Made by a program: the position numbers and the translations under genes. From assembly GCF_001642995.1 (NCBI RefSeq), contig NZ_LOHS01000174.1, forward strand, positions 42,971 through 106,970: 64,000 nucleotides of DNA, written 5' to 3'. Source of the stretch: Streptomyces jeddahensis. Lineage in GTDB: Bacteria > Actinomycetota > Actinomycetes > Streptomycetales > Streptomycetaceae. Positions 60,019 through 64,000 of the stretch are shown in pieces; within the stretch, counting starts at the first letter, position 1, and each line of letters opens with the position of its first letter. The notes under the pieces were generated by a model. That model was not told the origin of the DNA. It made no database searches and saw nothing but the letters and a program-made list of their open reading frames with translations.

Positions 60019-61552
60019 TCATTCCGTCCGTGCCGCAGTGGTGGGCTCGGGCTCGGGGGCACCATGTTCGCCGAGCCAGCGGGCGAGTTTGCCGCGGCGG
60101 CCGATGGCCCGCAGCCGGCGCTCCGCGGCTTCCCGAGTGTGGGGGGTGGTGATGAGCAGAAGCTCGTCGCCGACGCGTAGCACGGTGTCGCGGTCGGGGA
60201 CGAGGGTGGTGCCCTCACGGACGATCAGGGTGACGACGGTCGGGGGCGGCAGCCGCAGTTCGAAAACGGCGACGCCGTGCAGCCGGGAGCCCGGCGGAAT
60301 GGTGGCGGTGAGCAGGTCGGCGTCCAGTACGTCGAGGGGCGCGGTCTCGACCTGGATCTCACGCAGCGCGCCGGGGCGGGTCAGGCCCAGGCGCCGGGCG
60401 ACGGCGGGCAGGGTGGGGCCCTGGATGAGGGTGAACAGGACCACGAGGACGAACACGATGTTGAGCACGTCGCGGGCCCCGGTGACCCCGGCCACGATGG
60501 GGAACGTGGCGAGCACGATGGGGACCGCGCCGCGCAGACCGGCCCAGGAGATGAACGCCTGCTCGCGCCACGAGATGCCCCGGAAGGGCAGCAGGCAGGC
60601 CAGGACGGAGACGGGGCGGGCGACCAGCAGCAGCACCAGGCCGACGACGAGGGCCGGGAGGATCGCGGAGGGCAGTTCGCTGGGGTCGACGAGCAGGCCG
60701 AGCATCACGAACAGGCCGATCTGAGCCAGCCACCCGGCGCCCTCGGCGAACGAGCGGGTGGCGGCGCGGTGGGGTAGCTTGGCGTTGCCCAGCACCAGGC
60801 CGGACAGGTAGGCGGCGATGATCCCGCTGGCGTTCACCGCTCCGGCGGCGGCGAAGGCGACGATGCCGAAACCGACCGTGGCCAGCGGGTACAGGCCGGT
60901 AGCGGGCAGCGCAATGTGCCGCAGCGCGGCGGCGCCCAGGCGGCCGATCAGCACTCCGAGCGTGCCGCCGACCGCGAGCTGGTAGAGCAGGTTACCCAAG
61001 AGCGATGCGGGGCCGGGCAGGTCGGCGGTGGCGGTGGAGAAGACCAGGACCAGGATGATGGTGGGGGCGTCGTTGAAGCCGGACTCCGCCCTCCACCAGT
61101 CCAGTCACCTTCTGCGGCAGCGGCAGCGCGCGCAGGACGGCGAAGACGGCGGCGGCGTCGGTGGAGGAGACGATCGCTCCGAGCAGCAGGGCCAAGTGCC
61201 AGTCCATGCCCAGCAGCCAGTGCGCCCCGGCGGCGGTCACCACGACGGAGACGGCCACGCCCGCGGTGGCGAGCACGCCTGCGGGGGCCAGCAGGCGCCT
61301 GACGTCGCTCCACTGGGTGGTCAGGCCACCCTCGACAAGGATGACCGCGAGGGCGGCGGTGCCCATGGCCTGGGCGAGCTGGGCGTCGTCGAACTCCAGG
61401 CCGAGCCCGTCCTCGCCGGCGATGACGCCGACCGCTAGGAACAGCAGCAGGCTGGGCAGGCCGATGCGGTGGGCGGCGCGGGCTGCGGCGATGCTTGCCA
61501 GCAGCACCGTGCCGCCGATCAGCAGCGTCAGGTACAGCTCGGACAAGGTCAT
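60019..61552 (-). pseudogene. CPA1-type K+/H+ antiporter (NhaP2-like), single-base frameshift
   Basis: The N-terminal frame (from 61552) reads LLLFLAVGVIAGEDGLGLEF, GAIVSSTDAAAVFAVLRALP and KVTGLVEG. One extra G near 61088 shifts the frame; the sequence continues ESGFNDAPTIILVLVFSTAT, then FISWAGLRGAVPIVLATFPI, and ends in a TrkA-C domain (REGTTLVPDRDTVLRVGDEL). Joined length is about 510, normal for NhaP2. A sequencing slip is possible because all else is intact. Confidence 0.82.
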
Positions 61553-61597
61553 CGATCGGTCCTCGTACCATCCGCAGCCGCCTGATGGTCGCTGAGG

Positions 61598-61888
61598 TCA
61601 GGACCGCGGCGGAGGGTTGCGGTGTCTGCGCGCCTCGCGCTGGGGGTCGAACAGTTCCCCGGCCATACCAGCGAGGACCAGGCCGGCGGCGATGAGCAGC
61701 CCGTTGGCCAGGGCGATGCCCGTGCCCAGCACGGCCAGGGCGACGGCGAGGAGCAGCCAGGCCCGGGTGTGCCGGTACTCGCGTGGCCGGCAGGGTCGGC
61801 CGGCCCCGAGGGCGCGGGCGAACCGAGGGTCCTCGCGGTGCAGGCGGGACTCGATCTCGCCGAGCCGCTTGTCATGGGATCCGGCCAC
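61598..61888 (-). CDS. DUF3040 membrane protein
   Basis: 96 residues: a charged start (HDKRLGEIESRLHREDPRFA), two helices (WLLLAVALAVLGTGIALANG, LLIAAGLVLAGMAGELF) and a basic tail. It has GGAGGAGG before the GTG. It shares the DUF3040 pattern with the frame at 45203. Confidence 0.78.
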   Translation of the reverse strand: MAGSHDKRLGEIESRLHREDPRFARALGAGRPCRPREYRHTRAWLLLAVALAVLGTGIALANGLLIAAGLVLAGMAGELFDPQREARRHRNPPPRS

Positions 61889-61978
61889 GGCCTCCTCCTG
61901 CCAGCACAGGGCGGCGGGCAGGCGTGGCGGTCAGTGGTGGGGTCCATCTGGTCTCCTTGTGGGGGCGGGCCATCACGA

Positions 61979-62403
61979 TCACACCGGGGCGAAGTAGCGC
62001 AGCCACGCATGCGCGGCCGCGATGGTGACGGTGACGGCGGTGACGATCAGTCCGTAGCGGCTGAACTGCCAGAACGAGATGTGGTGCCCTTCCCGCTCGG
62101 CGATGCCGATGACGACGACGTTGGCCGAGGAGGCGAGCGATGAGATAAGGGATCACGGGCAGCCCGAGCCGTCGGCAGACCAGGATCGTCACCGGCGCGA
62201 TCAGCAGCACCGTGGTGACGTTGTCCAGCCAGGCGGACAGGAAGCCCGTCGCCACGGTCAGCAGCACCATCAGCCGGTACGGTCTTCCACGAGCTCACCA
62301 CCGCTCCGCCCAGCGCGGCGGCGACCCGGTGCACCCACTCCGTCGCGATCAGCACGTAGACGGCGGCGAACACCGCCACCGCCATCCATGTCGTGACGCT
62401 CAC
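61979..62403 (-). pseudogene. Ion transporter of the ArsB/NhaD type, internally deleted and frameshifted
   Basis: The start (TTWMAVAVFAAVYVLIATEW) runs into an internal deletion after AALGGAVV. It resumes YRLMVLLTVATGFLSAWLDN and VTTVLLIAPVTILVCRRLGL. After another frame change it reads SSANVVVIGIAEREGHHISF and ends AWLRYFAPV. The order matches arsenite/sodium transporters, but more than half is missing. Confidence 0.75.
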
Positions 62404-62764
62404 CGCGCCCCCTCCCGCGCGCCGCACTGGCCTGTCCCCGCCGTTTCGGCGCCCGCCATGCGCCGCACCCACACAGCTGCCGCGCGACGCAACCGCAGCA
62501 CCCACAGGACCAGGCCGGAAACCGCCTTGGTGTGACCATGTCGCTGTGGCACTGCGTACATCGGGGCGGCCTATGAGACAGCAGGTGGAAGCGATGGGCC
62601 GCTCCGCGGAAGTCCGTCGCGATGATCCACCCGAAGCCGGTCGCCCACGTGCCCCACGCCACTGAGAACAGTCCGCTGCCCCCACCACTCCCCGACATCC
62701 TGGCTCCCGCCTTTACCGTGATCTGTCCGTTGGGGGCACGGTAGGCGCCGGTACAGGTGGCCGG
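62404..62764. other. 361-base gap with no confident gene
   Basis: No frame here has coding character on either strand. It separates the ion-transporter remnant from the terminase stub. Confidence 0.5.
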
Positions 62765-63025
62765 TCATGCCGGAATCAGGCAATCGCCGCCCACTGCCGC
62801 ACCGCCTCCGCCGCAGTCCGCGACTTTCGCCGCACGAGCATGGTGGTGCAGCCACCCCTCGTGCGGAAGCCCGTCGCAGCCAGGCTGCTCGCAGGCCCAC
62901 CGGCGCGCCGACGCCTCGTCAGCACGCACCAGGGCTGCCACCTCCGCCCGCAACTGATCCAGGCTCATCAGCCCCGGCTCGCCCAGGCCCTCGATCACAT
63001 GTCGCTTCGCCCAGCCCCGGCTCAC
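62765..63025 (-). pseudogene. Large terminase gene, 5' stub
   Basis: The first 60 or so codons (IEGLGEPGLMSLDQLRAEVA, RWACEQPGCDGLPHEGWLHH, then HARAAK) resemble the N-terminus of phage TerL, where HARA is followed by the ATPase Walker region. Here it changes to unrelated sequence near 62838. It overlaps the small terminase stop by four bases (GTGA). Confidence 0.5.
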
Positions 63026-63558
63026 CGATCAGCCTCCGCGAGGCGACGCTCCAACTCACGCCGCAACTGGTCCATGCGCCTGCGCCGTTCCTCATCGGTC
63101 AGCGAGGCCACGTCCGGACCCTCGTCCTGCGGCAGCGTCCCCGTGAAAGGCGGTTCGTCACCCACGGCCCGCCTCTCGATCTCCGCCGCGACCTGGAAGT
63201 ACCGCAGCAGATCGGCCGGAGATAGCTCCCTCGGGTCCAGCGACTGGAGACGTGCAACCGCCTTTCCCAAGAACGCCTGCGCGAGCTTCGCATGCCGCTG
63301 AGCGATGTCCCTACGCGCCTGGCGCCGCTCCGCCAGAAACACACGGTCCTGCTCCTGGTCATACGCCGCCGCCCGCATGACCCACGAATACGTGCGCGAC
63401 CAGCGCCCCAGCAGAGAACGGGACTTATCCAACTGCCGTGCCGCTTTCGTGACACTGCGTGCCAGGCCAAGATCTCGGTAGATGACGAACGCCGCGAACG
63501 CAGCAGAAGACTCGCCCTCCTGCCGATTCCACGGATCACCGGACATCCGGTCGCTCAC
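63022..63558 (-). CDS. Small terminase-like phage protein
   Basis: 178 residues. An N-terminal helix-turn-helix-like part (AFVIYRDLGLARSVTKAARQ, LDKSRSLLGRWSRTYSWVMR) is followed by helical, charged sequence (AQRHAKLAQAFLGKAVARLQ) and the ending MDQLRRELERRLAEADR. This matches small terminases of actinobacterial phages. It overlaps its neighbours on both sides by four bases. Confidence 0.65.
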   Translation of the reverse strand: MSDRMSGDPWNRQEGESSAAFAAFVIYRDLGLARSVTKAARQLDKSRSLLGRWSRTYSWVMRAAAYDQEQDRVFLAERRQARRDIAQRHAKLAQAFLGKAVARLQSLDPRELSPADLLRYFQVAAEIERRAVGDEPPFTGTLPQDEGPDVASLTDEERRRRMDQLRRELERRLAEADR

Positions 63559-63818
63559 TGGGAAGCCTTGCCCTCTCCCCCACCGCCCGGCGACTGATCA
63601 TCCAATCTTAGGTCGGAACCACGACGGGAGCCCAGTTTCGCAGGAGCGGTCACTGCGATCCGCACCCGTACGTCCGTCGGGACTCCGGCTCCTAGCTGAC
63701 CGATGAGATAACCGGTGACAGTGCACGAACGCACCTCACCGGCGGTTGCCTGCGCCAGGATCCCGCCGATGGCGTCCGCGACATACGCGCCGGAGCGATG
63801 GCATCCAAGAGACGGCAC
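63555..63818 (-). CDS. Hypothetical protein in the phage block
   Basis: 87 residues, MPSLGCHRSGAYVADAIGG, with strand-rich sequence (SCTVTGYLIGQLGAGVPTDV). Its stop overlaps the start of the small terminase gene (GTGA). No family recognised; likely phage. Confidence 0.5.
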   Translation of the reverse strand: MPSLGCHRSGAYVADAIGGILAQATAGEVRSCTVTGYLIGQLGAGVPTDVRVRIAVTAPAKLGSRRGSDLRLDDQSPGGGGEGKASQ

Positions 63819-64000
63819 CCGCCCCGTGGGCGGGCGACTCGATGGCCGCCCTGGCTTCCTGTGTTCCTCGGCAATTACGTCAGACCTGTAACGCGCCCAC
63901 CTGCAGGGCGCACCCCGAGGCGGGGTGCAGTCCCGACGCTCAGCAGTGGGCTGCTGGGAGGGTTACCTCGAAGCAGCATCCGCCCGACACGTTGCGTACC

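Overview
This is high-GC actinobacterial DNA, almost certainly a Streptomyces chromosome. Coding is dense with GGAGG-type ribosome sites, GTG and TTG starts are frequent, and 1-24 kb carries typical Streptomyces genes: a Tat-exported sugar-binding protein, an IclR regulator, the malonate genes matC-matB with a carboxyltransferase, the actin homologue mbl, and a TerC protein. I name relatives from memory of gene families, not from a search. No rRNA, tRNA or CRISPR array was seen.

Layout. 0-3.4 kb: end of a sugar ABC operon, a SMP-30 lactonase and its IclR regulator. 3.4-10.6 kb: a small hypothetical gene, a malonate operon (GntR regulator divergent from matC-matB-carboxyltransferase, with palindromic operators between) and mbl. 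10.7-15.3 kb: glyoxalase-fold protein, bicovalent-flavin oxidase, TerC, DUF4242 protein and a small secreted protein. 15.6-19.4 kb: a metal/thiol-stress cluster with a CDF exporter bearing a Cys-rich tail, a CmtR-type sensor, an ECF sigma/ZAS anti-sigma/ArsM-type methyltransferase operon and a membrane protein. 19.6-26.7 kb: an arabinan-use locus with two intact secreted GH43 enzymes carrying arabinose-binding (AbfB/CBM42) domains and two broken GH43 genes. Between them lies a single protein joining an ECF sigma factor, a ZAS anti-sigma domain, a membrane span and an external AbfB domain. A shared motif, CGAAC-N3-GTTCG or close to it, lies upstream of three of the GH43 genes.

26.7-39 kb is a scarred accessory region. 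It holds IS982-family pieces (one full-length, one truncated, two short end scars), a WxL/DUF916 cell-surface operon unusual for this group, a subtilase, a frameshifted phage portal gene, an IS701-family wreck and a SUKH remnant. 39-42.2 kb holds a LysR regulator divergent from a class A beta-lactamase-like gene, then a Tat-exported metallo-hydrolase. 42.4-62.4 kb is a stress and ion-homeostasis island: NhaA, CPA1 and CPA2 antiporters, a TrkA-C subunit, universal stress proteins, a GH15 glucoamylase-like enzyme, and two copies of a module made of a CBS-pair protein, an SPFH protein, NfeD and a PucR-type regulator. The right edge (62.8-63.8 kb) holds a small terminase-like gene and the 5' stub of a large terminase, on the same strand and in the right order to have once been continuous with the portal at 35-36.6 kb. 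The 26 kb between them may therefore sit inside a dismantled prophage.

Many accessory genes are broken by deletions, frameshifts or stops, so this end of the window appears to have gone through repeated transposition and deletion.
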